Assembly (NCBI GenBank): GCA_018267285.1
Contig: JAFDYU010000015.1
Span: 144,599-208,598, forward strand
Reading direction: 5' to 3'
Source: Bacteroidota bacterium
GTDB taxonomy: Bacteria; Bacteroidota; Bacteroidia; Cytophagales; Cyclobacteriaceae
Length of the DNA: 64,000 bases
Shown: one piece after another, positions 18,320 to 27,206 of the stretch
How the letters are laid out: each line of letters opens with the position of its first letter
Position numbering within the stretch: the first letter of the stretch is position 1
Notes under the pieces: model-generated
The model's input: only the letters and a program-made list of their open reading frames with translations
What the model was told of the DNA's origin: nothing
Database searches by the model: none
Made by a program: the position numbers and the translations under genes

Positions 18320-19609
18320 TTGGCTTTGCAAAAGAAAATTTATTTCATCCTCAGCTCGGCATTTCTGCTTATTGCATTTCTTTTTTTTGCGTTGATGTAC
18401 TCACCGCTGTTTTCGCACCCGGGAGAATACGCATCCGTAATTGATTCCTCAAAGTTTGTAAAGGTTGAAAAGCCCATATTCAAGTATGGAATAAAAGTGA
18501 ACGGAATGGAGGTGATGGAAAGCTATGTGAAACGCAACCAACGGTTCACCGAATTATTGGAAGGCAGTTATGTCGCCCCCGAAGTTTTGAGGCAACTAAG
18601 TCTGATTACAAAATCAACGTTTGATTTCAGGCGCGTAACGGCTTCAAAAAAATACACACTCATTCATCAACCCGATTCTTCAAAAACGGCAGTGGCGTTG
18701 GTGTACGAGCCAAGCGAGGCCGAATATGTGATTTTTTATTTGAAAGACTCATTGAAAATAGAAGGCCATCAACGCGAGATCACAACCGTTGAAAAATCCA
18801 TAACCGGCATCATTGAAACTTCGCTCTACGAAACGATTGATAACATGAACATTTCCAGAGAGCTCACCAACAAATTTGTTGATGTGTTTGGCTGGCAGGT
18901 AGATTTTCAGCATTTGCAAAAGGGAGATCGGTTCAAAATGATCTATGAAGAAAACCAGATCGAAGGCAAGCCGTTCGACATCGGCAGAATTTTGGGAATA
19001 TATTTCGAACATTCGGGCCGCGGATATTATGCATTTCCGTTCGATCAGGGTGAGGGCATTGATTATTTTGACGAGGATGGGAAGAGTTTGCGCAAAGCTT
19101 TACTGAAATATCCAATTGAGTTCACGCGCATCAGTTCAAGGTACTCGCTTCGTAGGTTTCACCCGGTTGCCAGAGTTTACCGAGCCCACTTGGGAACGGA
19201 TTTCGCTGCAACTAAAGGCACACCCATTCGCAGCGTAGGTGATGGAGTGGTTTTAGAAGCCCGCTATACCGCCAACAATGGCAACTACGTAACCATCCGC
19301 CACAACGGAACATACACCACGGGCTATTTGCACATGTCTAAAATTGCTTCCGGAATATTTGCCGGCACACACATAAAACAAGGACAAACCATAGGCTTTG
19401 TGGGCAGCACTGGCCTAGCAACAGGCCCGCATCTTTGCTATCGCTTCTGGAGAAATGGTGTGCAAGTAGATGCACTGCGTGTAGAACTCCCTCCTTCAAA
19501 ACCGGTACAAAAAGAAAACTGGCAACAGTTTATTGAAAAAGTAAATGTATTAGCCATACAATTGCAGGCCATTGCATTTCCGGACGAACCAATAGTGGCT
19601 TCGCGATAG
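18320..19609 (+). CDS. M23-family metallopeptidase (LytM-like) with signal anchor
   Basis: Probable periplasmic peptidoglycan endopeptidase. It has a hydrophobic anchor at residues 7-26 and a middle region (about 40-270) with YIFYLKDSLKIEGHQRE-type strands; the peptidase domain spans 280-400. Zinc ligands H290 and D294 (HLGTD) and the catalytic H338 (YLHMS) are present, but the final HxH reads HLC (H371, C373). So Cys replaces the last zinc-binding His. No ATG exists before or within the anchor: translation must start at TTG 18320 or TTG 18326. The latter gives MQKKIYFILSS, a more typical start. Confidence 0.88.
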   Translation: MALQKKIYFILSSAFLLIAFLFFALMYSPLFSHPGEYASVIDSSKFVKVEKPIFKYGIKVNGMEVMESYVKRNQRFTELLEGSYVAPEVLRQLSLITKSTFDFRRVTASKKYTLIHQPDSSKTAVALVYEPSEAEYVIFYLKDSLKIEGHQREITTVEKSITGIIETSLYETIDNMNISRELTNKFVDVFGWQVDFQHLQKGDRFKMIYEENQIEGKPFDIGRILGIYFEHSGRGYYAFPFDQGEGIDYFDEDGKSLRKALLKYPIEFTRISSRYSLRRFHPVARVYRAHLGTDFAATKGTPIRSVGDGVVLEARYTANNGNYVTIRHNGTYTTGYLHMSKIASGIFAGTHIKQGQTIGFVGSTGLATGPHLCYRFWRNGVQVDALRVELPPSKPVQKENWQQFIEKVNVLAIQLQAIAFPDEPIVASR

Positions 19610-19824
19610 CCATTTATATTTATTCGTCAATATCAACGTTTGCGATCAGCTTAAACTGACATCGCGCAAATAATGAAACTAATAACTACAGCGACAGAAT
19701 TAGAAAAAAGGTTTAGCTGTTGTGAGTATTTGAAAAATAGCACTACTATTTTCTGCCCTTCAGCAATACCTTCTCGCTTTTTGTAATATTAAAAATTAAT
19801 AATTACCTTTTTAAAAAAATTGTT

Positions 19825-20331
19825 ATGAGAAATATATTCTTCTTTTCAATCTTTTTCTTATTGCTTATTTCGTGTGATAAAAGCCCCGAAACAAATAGTG
19901 ACATTCAAGAAAGAATAGTAAATGAATCTATGAAAGCACGGGAATCAATTATTGCTATCAATAAACAGGCAGAAATATGGTATAAGTCTAAACAAATTGA
20001 CTCTTTGACTAATTATATGGCTGACGATATTATACAGTTCCCTCCCAACAATAAACCATTAACGGGCAAAGCCAGTATCAAAGATTATTGGAAACAGCTA
20101 TTTCAATTTGGTGATATAGTATTTTCACTTCAAACACAAGAAGTGAAAGCAAATGGACCTTTGGCAATTGAGTTGGGAAAATACAATCTTAAATTTAGTC
20201 CTAGCGCAAATTCCCCCGTTCCTGCTTTTGTAGACAGTGGCAACTACCTTGCACATTGGCACAAAATCAATGATAATTGGAAAGTAGTTTGGGATGCTCC
20301 CGTGAGCAGTGTGCCATTACCTTCAAAATAA
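19825..20331 (+). CDS. SnoaL/DUF4440-like lipoprotein
   Basis: A 168-residue lipoprotein with lipobox LLISC (Cys at about 17). The mature part resembles the NTF2-like SnoaL/DUF4440 fold: a helix with INKQAEIWYKSKQIDSLTNY, then MADDIIQFPPNNKPLTGKASI and a final strand WKVVWDAPVSS. Members of this fold are often of unknown function, some binding small molecules. The gene is more AT-rich than its neighbours and is isolated by 215 nt upstream and 126 nt downstream, so it may be acquired. Fold assignment is moderate. Confidence 0.75.
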   Translation: MRNIFFFSIFFLLLISCDKSPETNSDIQERIVNESMKARESIIAINKQAEIWYKSKQIDSLTNYMADDIIQFPPNNKPLTGKASIKDYWKQLFQFGDIVFSLQTQEVKANGPLAIELGKYNLKFSPSANSPVPAFVDSGNYLAHWHKINDNWKVVWDAPVSSVPLPSK

Positions 20332-20334
20332 AAG

Positions 20335-20356
20335 GCAGGTAAGAAATACTACCTGC
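20335..20356. repeat. Short inverted repeat after the SnoaL-like gene
   Basis: GCAGGTA (20335-20341) and TACCTGC (20350-20356) form a seven-pair stem with an 8-nt loop just after the stop codon. No T-run follows, so it is a weak terminator candidate at best. Confidence 0.5.
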
Positions 20357-20361
20357 AATAT

Positions 20362-20423
20362 CGTATTGGCAATACGCGGGCTGAACTACTTCGTATCTAC
20401 TGAGATGCGCCATAGCCAATACG
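20362..20423. repeat. Perfect 9-bp inverted repeat, 44-nt spacer
   Basis: CGTATTGGC (20362-20370) and GCCAATACG (20415-20423) are exact inverted copies. Together with the preceding stem they fill most of the gap between the lipoprotein gene and the patatin gene. The unit could be an extended RNA hairpin or the end of a small mobile or repeated element; copies elsewhere in the genome would decide. Confidence 0.5.
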
Positions 20424-20457
20424 TAAACCGTTATTTACAGAAGTCTTCTTCGGAGCG

Positions 20458-22746
20458 ATGAAAGCCGGGCTATCCATATTTTTTTTCCTTTTTTCCTGGG
20501 TGTGTTTTTCGCAAAAAGTGGGGCTCGTGCTGAGCGGAGGTGCAGCCAAAGGAATTGCGCACGTGGGTGTGCTCAAAGCCCTTGAAGAAAATGAAATCCC
20601 GATTGATTACATAGCGGGCACTTCGATGGGCGGCATTGTGGGCGGATGTTATGCCGCAGGGATGAGCCCGCAACAAATTGAGGACATTATGACTTCGAAA
20701 GAATTTCTCGATTGGGTTAATGGCCGAGTGGAAGAAAACAACAGATATTTTTACTACAAAAAAGACGAGGAGCCCTCTTTTATCAAATTAAATCTCTCGC
20801 TCGACTCAACCCTGAACGTTGCGTTAAACACCAGCATTGCCAACGACCTCTCCTTAAATTTTGCATTAGCCGAAACGATGGCACAGCCTTCTGGTATTGC
20901 AAAAAATAATTTCGACAGTTTGTTTGTGCCGTTGCGGATTGTTACAGCCGATATTTTTACGCAAACTCAGGTGGTGCTTTCCAAAGGACCGTTAAACGAT
21001 GCACTGAGAGCAACACAAACTGCGCCTTTTTTTTATACTCCAATCCGCATCAACGGTAAATACCTGTTTGATGGAGGCGTTTACAATAACTTTCCCGTAG
21101 ATGTTGTTCAAAAGTCGTTTCACCCCGATGTGGTAATTGGAAGTAACGTTTCCTCCAAAGTCTACGATAAATATCCGTATGGTGAAGACGATAAACTGAT
21201 CTCGAGATCACTGTTGTATATGTTGCTCGATAAATCCGATCCAACAAAAATCCCGTCAACCGGAATTTACATTCAACCGAACATCAAAAATTTTTCAGCT
21301 TTTGATTTTGCCAAAGCAAAAGCGTTGATCGATAGCGGTTACGCTCAAGCGATGAAGCAGATGCCCGAGATCAAAGCAAAAATTGCATTGCGCAGAACGT
21401 GCGAAGAAGTGGCTGCCGATAGAAATAAATTTAACAGCAGGGCAGTGCCCATTACCGTTTCAACTATTTCGTTTGAAGGCTTTAACCGAAGCCAACAACG
21501 CTACCTCAATCGTTTCTTTAAAAACGGCAAACGGCCACTACACTTTAAAGACATTAAAGATGGTTACTATAAATTAATCTCCGATGATTATTTCAACAAT
21601 GTCTATCCGGGATTTTTATTCGACCCGGCAACCAAAAATTACGAATTCAAACTTGCGCGCAGACCGCACAATAATTTTCAAGTTGATTTTGGAGGAGTGA
21701 TAGCCACCAGAAACATCAGCAACATTTATCTTGGGTTAAATTATTATTCTTTTCGAAGTATCCTTACCCACGCTCAGGTAAATTTTGCAACCGGAGATTT
21801 TTACAAATCCGCACAAATCAAAACCCGTTTTGATTTCCCGTATCTCGGACAATTTTATCTGGAGCCCGAGGCCACGTTTAACAGTTGGAATTTTTTTCAA
21901 GGGAATGATATCATTGCAAAAAAATTTACGCCCACTGTGTTAAACCGGGTCGATCGGAAGTACGGAGTGAAATTGGGGGTGCCGATAGCCAAGCAAGCCA
22001 AAGTTTTTTTACAGGGCGCTTACATTGCAAACAACGACCAATACATCGACAGAAATGTGCTGATCTCTTCCGATACACTCGATCAACTGGAACTCTCGGG
22101 TTTGCGGTTTGGCGTAGGTGCTACGTTCAGTTCTTTAAATCGTAAACAATATCCTTCGCAAGGGAAAGCCTTTTCTATCTCGGGAAATTATTTTTCGCTG
22201 CTCGAACAATTTAAGCCCGGCAATACATCTGTAGAGAATTCGTCAACAAGGATCAATCATACCTTTCTGCAGGCCAAAGTTTCCATCGAACAATATTTTA
22301 ACAAAGGAGTTTACAGCTCAGGCTATTTGCTAGAGGGTGTGCTCTCCAACCAGCCTACCTTTACCAATTATTTTGGTACCATCATCAACGCACCTGCCTT
22401 TAATCCGCTTCAAGACAGCCGTACGCTGCTTCTTCAAAACTTTAGAGCTTTCAATTATGTTGCCGGGGGATGGCGAAATGTTTTTTCGATCAAACGAAAC
22501 CTTGATCTGCGCCTCGAAGCCTATGCCTTTAAGCCTTTACGGTCGATAGCTGAAGACAATAATCAACATGCAAAAATTGAAGACCGGATAGAACAACTCT
22601 ATTTTGCCGGTATGGCCGATGTGGTTTATCACAGTACCGTTGGGCCTATAAGCCTCAGCGTTAATTATTACGATGATAGAAACAGGCAGTTGGGCGTTCT
22701 GCTGCATGTAGGTTTTTTGCTGTTCAATAAAACATCGTTGGAGTAA
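20458..22746 (+). CDS. Patatin-like phospholipase fused to outer-membrane barrel (type Vd autotransporter)
   Basis: A 762-residue protein with a short signal peptide (cleavage near CFSQ). The patatin domain (about 20-310) has the oxyanion loop GGAAKG (27-32), the nucleophile S56 in GTSMGG and the catalytic D205 in FDGGVYNN, so an active Ser-Asp dyad is expected. A POTRA-like segment (about 325-400, ITVSTISFEGFNRSQQRYLN) is followed by a C-terminal barrel (about 410-762). This is the architecture of PlpD-type T5d proteins, which show a lipase at the cell surface. It stands alone on its own transcript. Confidence 0.9.
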   Translation: MKAGLSIFFFLFSWVCFSQKVGLVLSGGAAKGIAHVGVLKALEENEIPIDYIAGTSMGGIVGGCYAAGMSPQQIEDIMTSKEFLDWVNGRVEENNRYFYYKKDEEPSFIKLNLSLDSTLNVALNTSIANDLSLNFALAETMAQPSGIAKNNFDSLFVPLRIVTADIFTQTQVVLSKGPLNDALRATQTAPFFYTPIRINGKYLFDGGVYNNFPVDVVQKSFHPDVVIGSNVSSKVYDKYPYGEDDKLISRSLLYMLLDKSDPTKIPSTGIYIQPNIKNFSAFDFAKAKALIDSGYAQAMKQMPEIKAKIALRRTCEEVAADRNKFNSRAVPITVSTISFEGFNRSQQRYLNRFFKNGKRPLHFKDIKDGYYKLISDDYFNNVYPGFLFDPATKNYEFKLARRPHNNFQVDFGGVIATRNISNIYLGLNYYSFRSILTHAQVNFATGDFYKSAQIKTRFDFPYLGQFYLEPEATFNSWNFFQGNDIIAKKFTPTVLNRVDRKYGVKLGVPIAKQAKVFLQGAYIANNDQYIDRNVLISSDTLDQLELSGLRFGVGATFSSLNRKQYPSQGKAFSISGNYFSLLEQFKPGNTSVENSSTRINHTFLQAKVSIEQYFNKGVYSSGYLLEGVLSNQPTFTNYFGTIINAPAFNPLQDSRTLLLQNFRAFNYVAGGWRNVFSIKRNLDLRLEAYAFKPLRSIAEDNNQHAKIEDRIEQLYFAGMADVVYHSTVGPISLSVNYYDDRNRQLGVLLHVGFLLFNKTSLE

Positions 22747-22784
22747 CAGTTAGATTGTAAAGAGAAATGGCCTATTCTGTAGGG

Positions 22785-22812
22785 TTGACCTCGCACCGGT
22801 CATGTACTTTTT
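22785..22812 (+). promoter_or_regulatory. Promoter for the two OmpA-type genes
   Basis: TTG (22785-22787) and TACTTTTT (22805-22812) are separated by 17 nt, agreeing with the Bacteroidota -33/-7 pattern except for the last base of the -7 box. The first start codon lies 41 nt downstream. Confidence 0.5.
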
Positions 22813-22853
22813 TTGCCTTTTTGTTTTTTTAATTATGTTTACCCTTTAATTTA

Positions 22854-24908
22854 ATGCGACCTTCTATGATCAGATTTTTATTTACACTCGTGCTGACTGG
22901 TGTGTGCCTCTTTTCACAAGGTCAATCTGTTCAATGGGCATCAAAAGCCCTAGAGTTTTCAACCGAGCTCACATCAATTCAATACTCGGCAAGTCAGGCG
23001 GTAGGCAAACCCAACGTGTTGCCGGCAGGAGGCCAGAATCCTAACGCCTGGACACCCGATAAACCCAAACGCACCGAATTCATAAAACTGGGTTATGCCA
23101 ATCCCATGCAGATCCGGCAGGTGGCCATTGCCGAATCGTACAACCCGGGCGCATTGTACAAAGTATATGTTTACGATGAAGCCGGGAAAGAATATCTGGT
23201 AAATACGTTTATACCACAGGCCGTTCCATTGCAGGGGCGCATGCTTAATGTGTTTGTTGATAAAACACCTTACAAGGTGGCCGCTGTTAAATTAGAATTT
23301 GATGGCAAAGCCTTACCCGATTATTTTTCCATCGATGCCGTGGCCATATCAGATTCGAACTACCCAATTATTGCCGATATCATCAAGCCCGAATTATTGG
23401 CAAAAGGTTTGCTTGTAGAACAATTGGATAAAAATGTGAACAGCAATTACAACGATTACAATGCGTTGCTTTCGCCCGATGGGAAGACCCTTTATTTCAG
23501 CCGACAAAATCACCCGGATAATGCAGGAGGCGTGAAAGACAAAGAAGATATATGGTATTCTGAACTTGGCCCAGACGGCAAATGGACGTTGGCAAAAAAT
23601 GCGGGTTCGCAACTCAATAATGACTACCCTAATTTTGTAAATAACGTAACCAGCGCAACCCCCGATGGAAAAGCTGTGGTGCTGGTGTTGGGCAACCAAT
23701 ATAATGACAACGGAAAGATGACGGCCGGAGTATCCATCAGCAACAACATCGGAGGCAAGTGGACAAAACCCAAAAGCTTATCCATTAAAAATAATTACAA
23801 CTACAGCGAACGCGCTCATTATTTTCTGTCGAACACACAAAAAGTTCTTTTGATGTCGGTAGACCGCGAAGACACGAAAGGAGGAAGAGATCTCTATGTG
23901 AGTTTTGCAGAAAACGATACCGTTTTTAGCGAACCACTCAACCTCGGTGATGTAATCAATACAGCCGGGGATGAAGTCACTCCTTTTTTAACTTCCGATA
24001 ATGTAACGCTTTATTATTCTTCAAACGGATTCAGCGGTTATGGAGGAAGTGATATTTACATATCCAAAAGATTGGACGACACCTGGACAAATTGGTCGGA
24101 GCCCCAAAATATGGGTAATGAAATCAACTCAAAAACCGATGACATCTTTTTCAACATCCCCTCTACAAGCGACTACGCCTATTTCTCTCGATCGGTAAAA
24201 GAAGACAACTTTGATATTTTCAGGGTGAAGATGCCCTTCTTTAAAAACCCGGAACCCATTGTTATAGTAAAAGGCAAATTGATTGATGCGAAAACAGGTA
24301 AGCCCCTTGGAGCAAAAATTATTTACGAACGATTGCCCGATGGAAAAGAAGTGGGTGTAACCTACTCTAACCCGGAAACCGGAGATTACGAAATCCATTT
24401 ACCCGGAGGAAGTTTGTATGGCCTGAGGGCAGAAGCCAAAGATCACATTTCTGAAAACCAGAACATAGATCTGCGCAATGTGAAGCAGCCGGGCACATTC
24501 GAGGAGAATGTAAAACTTAAGCCGGAAGAAATCGCACCCATTCAAGTAGCCCCGGTTGAAGAAAATATCACCATTACACTCAACAATATATTTTTCGATT
24601 TCGATAAGTCAACGTTGAAAGCCGAATCATTCCCCGAGTTAAATCGGATTGTAGAATTGATGAAGGCAAAAGCAACTATGCAGGTGGAGATTGCAGGGCA
24701 TGCAGATAAAACCGGCCCCGAAGAATATAACCTGAAATTATCGGAGCGTAGGGCAAGAGCAGTGGCAAAATATCTCGGTGAAAAAGGAATTGATAGCAAC
24801 AGAATCTCTGCTGTATTTTATGGTGAAACACGCCCTGTAGACACAACGAATACAAAAGCCGGGAATGCAAAAAACAGACGCGTAGAATTTAAAATTTTAA
24901 AAATGTAG
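22854..24908 (+). CDS. Multidomain OmpA-family protein (PorE-like: beta-sandwich, PD40 propeller, CRD, OmpA)
   Basis: A 684-residue periplasmic/outer-membrane protein. In order: a signal peptide ending near SQGQ; a discoidin-like beta-sandwich (about 25-170); PD40/WD40-like propeller repeats such as LLSPDGKTLYFSRQN and SSNGFSGYGGSDIYIS (about 195-460); a carboxypeptidase-regulatory-like domain (about 470-560, VKGKLIDAKTGKPLGAKI); and an OmpA peptidoglycan-binding domain (about 575-684) with IAGHADKTGPEEYNLKLSERRA. PorE of the T9SS shares the last three parts but has TPRs at the front. ATGs at 22854 and 22866 are both possible. It is operonic with the next gene. Confidence 0.88.
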   Translation: MRPSMIRFLFTLVLTGVCLFSQGQSVQWASKALEFSTELTSIQYSASQAVGKPNVLPAGGQNPNAWTPDKPKRTEFIKLGYANPMQIRQVAIAESYNPGALYKVYVYDEAGKEYLVNTFIPQAVPLQGRMLNVFVDKTPYKVAAVKLEFDGKALPDYFSIDAVAISDSNYPIIADIIKPELLAKGLLVEQLDKNVNSNYNDYNALLSPDGKTLYFSRQNHPDNAGGVKDKEDIWYSELGPDGKWTLAKNAGSQLNNDYPNFVNNVTSATPDGKAVVLVLGNQYNDNGKMTAGVSISNNIGGKWTKPKSLSIKNNYNYSERAHYFLSNTQKVLLMSVDREDTKGGRDLYVSFAENDTVFSEPLNLGDVINTAGDEVTPFLTSDNVTLYYSSNGFSGYGGSDIYISKRLDDTWTNWSEPQNMGNEINSKTDDIFFNIPSTSDYAYFSRSVKEDNFDIFRVKMPFFKNPEPIVIVKGKLIDAKTGKPLGAKIIYERLPDGKEVGVTYSNPETGDYEIHLPGGSLYGLRAEAKDHISENQNIDLRNVKQPGTFEENVKLKPEEIAPIQVAPVEENITITLNNIFFDFDKSTLKAESFPELNRIVELMKAKATMQVEIAGHADKTGPEEYNLKLSERRARAVAKYLGEKGIDSNRISAVFYGETRPVDTTNTKAGNAKNRRVEFKILKM

Positions 24909-24912
24909 AAAC

Positions 24913-25626
24913 ATGAAATCACTGTTAGTTTCTTTCATTTTTCAAATCTTTTGCATCTTGATAGCAAAGGCACAGACGGATACACTGATCTATGCCGAAG
25001 GGAAAATAATAAACGCAACCACCAAGGAAGCAATCAGTGCAAAAATCAGTTATCGTAGCGAACCATACGGCAACACGATTGGGTTTCTCTCGGGCACTTC
25101 CTACCGCTTCCCGTTTTTTGATAACAGTAAGTACTCCATTACGGTTGAGGCTCCGGGCTTTGCAACATCAAAATTTTTGATCGATCCGGCCGAAGCCAAT
25201 GCAGAAAGGCTGGTGGTAAAAGATATTGAACTTGGTCTTCCTCAGAGTGCTTCCGTAGAGGCTGAAGCCACGCGCACCGTTGGTAAAGTGATGCGGTTAG
25301 ATAATTTAATTTTCAATGCGGGCACAGCCAGAATTGACCCCGCTTCGTATGATGAACTCACCCGCATAGGTAACATGCTAAAGAACAACCCAAATATGGT
25401 AGTTCAGCTTGAAGGGCATACAGATTTTATTGGGGATCCTTCTAAAAACATGAAACTTTCGGAAGAACGAGTGGATGCTGTAAAAGATTACTTAGTTAGC
25501 AAAGGAGCGAGCAAAAGCAGGATAAAAACAAAAGCCTTTGGAGGCACACAACCCCTGTCGAGAGAAAATACCGAAGAGGCTCACAAAATGAACAGACGCG
25601 TTGAGTTGAGGGTGTTGCAAAATTAA
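24913..25626 (+). CDS. OmpA-family protein with N-terminal CRD-like domain
   Basis: A 237-residue exported protein beginning 4 nt after the preceding stop. A signal peptide ends near AKAQ. A carboxypeptidase-regulatory-like domain (about 22-105, AEGKIINATTKEAISAKISY) leads to an OmpA domain (about 120-237) with LEGHTDFIGDPSKNMKLSEE and NRRVELRVLQN. It repeats the last two modules of the upstream protein, suggesting partial gene duplication. The likely role is anchoring an outer-membrane component to peptidoglycan. Confidence 0.9.
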   Translation: MKSLLVSFIFQIFCILIAKAQTDTLIYAEGKIINATTKEAISAKISYRSEPYGNTIGFLSGTSYRFPFFDNSKYSITVEAPGFATSKFLIDPAEANAERLVVKDIELGLPQSASVEAEATRTVGKVMRLDNLIFNAGTARIDPASYDELTRIGNMLKNNPNMVVQLEGHTDFIGDPSKNMKLSEERVDAVKDYLVSKGASKSRIKTKAFGGTQPLSRENTEEAHKMNRRVELRVLQN

Positions 25627-25675
25627 CAAAAGCACCAGAGGCTTAGTCCTGAACCGCAGCCGGATTTCATAGTAC

Positions 25676-25709
25676 TTGCTGCCCTCCATTCTCAAAATGC
25701 GTATCTTTA
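25676..25709 (+). promoter_or_regulatory. Promoter for the aldehyde dehydrogenase gene
   Basis: TTG (25676-25678), a 23-nt spacer and TATCTTTA (25702-25709) match the Bacteroidota promoter pattern with one mismatch in the -7 box. The ATG is 17 nt downstream. Confidence 0.5.
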
Positions 25710-25725
25710 AAGTAAAGGCAACCCA

Positions 25726-27156
25726 ATGATAGCCGAACCGCCCATTGATATTCACCGGTTGAGCGAAATTTTCGAAAAGCAAAAACGAAAAAGCTTTGTT
25801 CTACGCTCTGAAAATTTGAACGAAAGAAAAAAACGATTGAGCGCCTTTGAAGATTTTCTGATGAGGAACCGCACCAGAATCAGAGAGGCGATTAGCCGGG
25901 ATTTCAAAAAACCAACAACGGAATCCGATATATCAGAATTATATCCGGTACTCACCGAAATCCGCCACGCGGTTTCCAAAATAGACAACTGGGCGGCACC
26001 AAAAAAAATAGATGCCACTTTAACTTATTTAGGCACTCGTTCTGAAGTTAGGGTTGAGCCAAAAGGAGTTTGCTTGATTATAGCACCCTGGAATTTCCCG
26101 TTCAATTTAAGCATAGGCCCGCTCATCTCCTGTCTTGCTGCCGGCAATACGGCTGTTATCAAACCATCTGAATTAACCCCTCATACCTCGCAACTGATTT
26201 CAGAGTTGATCAACGAATTTTTTGAAGAAGACCTGGTTGCCGTAGTTGAAGGAGGGCAGCAAGTTTCCGAGCAATTGCTGGAACTTCCGTTCGATCACAT
26301 TTTCTTTACCGGAAGCCCCACTGTTGGGAAAATTGTGATGAAGGCCGCAGCAGAAAACCTCTCGTCCATAACCCTAGAACTCGGTGGGAAATCGCCTGCA
26401 ATTATTGATGCTTCGGCAGATATTAAGGACACCGCCAAACGAATTGCTTTCGGTAAGTTTTTAAACAACGGGCAAACGTGCATTGCCCCCGATTACGTTT
26501 TGGTTGAGGAGTCGGTGCAGACAACATTCATTCAGGAGCTGAAAAAAGAGGTAAAAAAAATGTTTGGAGAAAAAGAAGAGATCTCCGAACAGTCGGCAAA
26601 TTATGCACGCATTGTAAGCCTGAAACATTTCGATCGCCTCAACAACATTTTAAAAGATGCGATCAATCGAGGTGCAAGAGTCGAGTTATCAGGTTCGCTT
26701 AACCCGGAAACCAATTTTATTCATCCGGTAATTTTATCAAACGTGGCATCAGAAAGTTTGGTCATGCAAGAAGAAATTTTCGGGCCAATACTACCTGTGG
26801 TTTCGTTTACATCTGTTGAGCAAGTAGTGTATTCAATTAATGATAAACCCAAGCCACTGGCGCTTTACATTTTCAGTAGCCGAAAGTCATTCCAAAGAAA
26901 AATACTTACCGAAACATCGGCCGGTTCGATGGGCATTAATGAATGCGTGCTTCAGTTTACCCATCCCAACTTGCCGTTTGGCGGAATAAATAATAGCGGG
27001 CTTGGTAAGGCGCACGGAGAATATGGATTTAGGGCATTCTCAAACGAGAAACCGGTGCTTCGGCAAAAACGCGGGTTTGCCATGTCGTACTTGCTTCATC
27101 CACCGTATACCGATTTTAGAAAAAAGATCGTTGATCTATTACTCAAGTGGTTTTGA
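25726..27156 (+). CDS. Aldehyde dehydrogenase (class 3-like)
   Basis: NAD(P)-dependent oxidation of an aldehyde to an acid. The 476-residue enzyme has APWNFPFNLSIGPL (cofactor site), FTGSPTVGKIVMKAA, the general base E218 in LELGGKSPA and the nucleophile C252 in NNGQTCIAPDY, plus QEEIFGPILPV. The length, the hydrophobic C-terminal tail YLLHPPYTDFRKK and the lack of an N-terminal extension place it with class 3/fatty or coniferyl aldehyde dehydrogenases. The real substrate is not clear. It has its own promoter and is transcribed alone or with the AsmA gene 50 nt later. Confidence 0.94.
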   Translation: MIAEPPIDIHRLSEIFEKQKRKSFVLRSENLNERKKRLSAFEDFLMRNRTRIREAISRDFKKPTTESDISELYPVLTEIRHAVSKIDNWAAPKKIDATLTYLGTRSEVRVEPKGVCLIIAPWNFPFNLSIGPLISCLAAGNTAVIKPSELTPHTSQLISELINEFFEEDLVAVVEGGQQVSEQLLELPFDHIFFTGSPTVGKIVMKAAAENLSSITLELGGKSPAIIDASADIKDTAKRIAFGKFLNNGQTCIAPDYVLVEESVQTTFIQELKKEVKKMFGEKEEISEQSANYARIVSLKHFDRLNNILKDAINRGARVELSGSLNPETNFIHPVILSNVASESLVMQEEIFGPILPVVSFTSVEQVVYSINDKPKPLALYIFSSRKSFQRKILTETSAGSMGINECVLQFTHPNLPFGGINNSGLGKAHGEYGFRAFSNEKPVLRQKRGFAMSYLLHPPYTDFRKKIVDLLLKWF

Positions 27157-27184
27157 GTTGGTCTCGCTGACATTCGTACTTTTG
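27152..27184 (+). promoter_or_regulatory. Promoter for the AsmA-like gene
   Basis: TTTG (27152-27155), a 21-nt spacer and TACTTTTG (27177-27184) match both halves of the Bacteroidota consensus exactly. The -33 half overlaps the end of the aldehyde dehydrogenase gene. ATG follows 22 nt later. Confidence 0.65.
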
Positions 27185-27206
27185 TAAACTCTAAAATTTC
27201 TACAAA

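Noticed and set aside
20332-20457. Integron attC-like site or tRNA in the inverted-repeat region
   Set aside because: No GTTRRRY/RYYYAAC core pair and no tRNA-like arms or T-loop sequence; only simple inverted repeats are visible.
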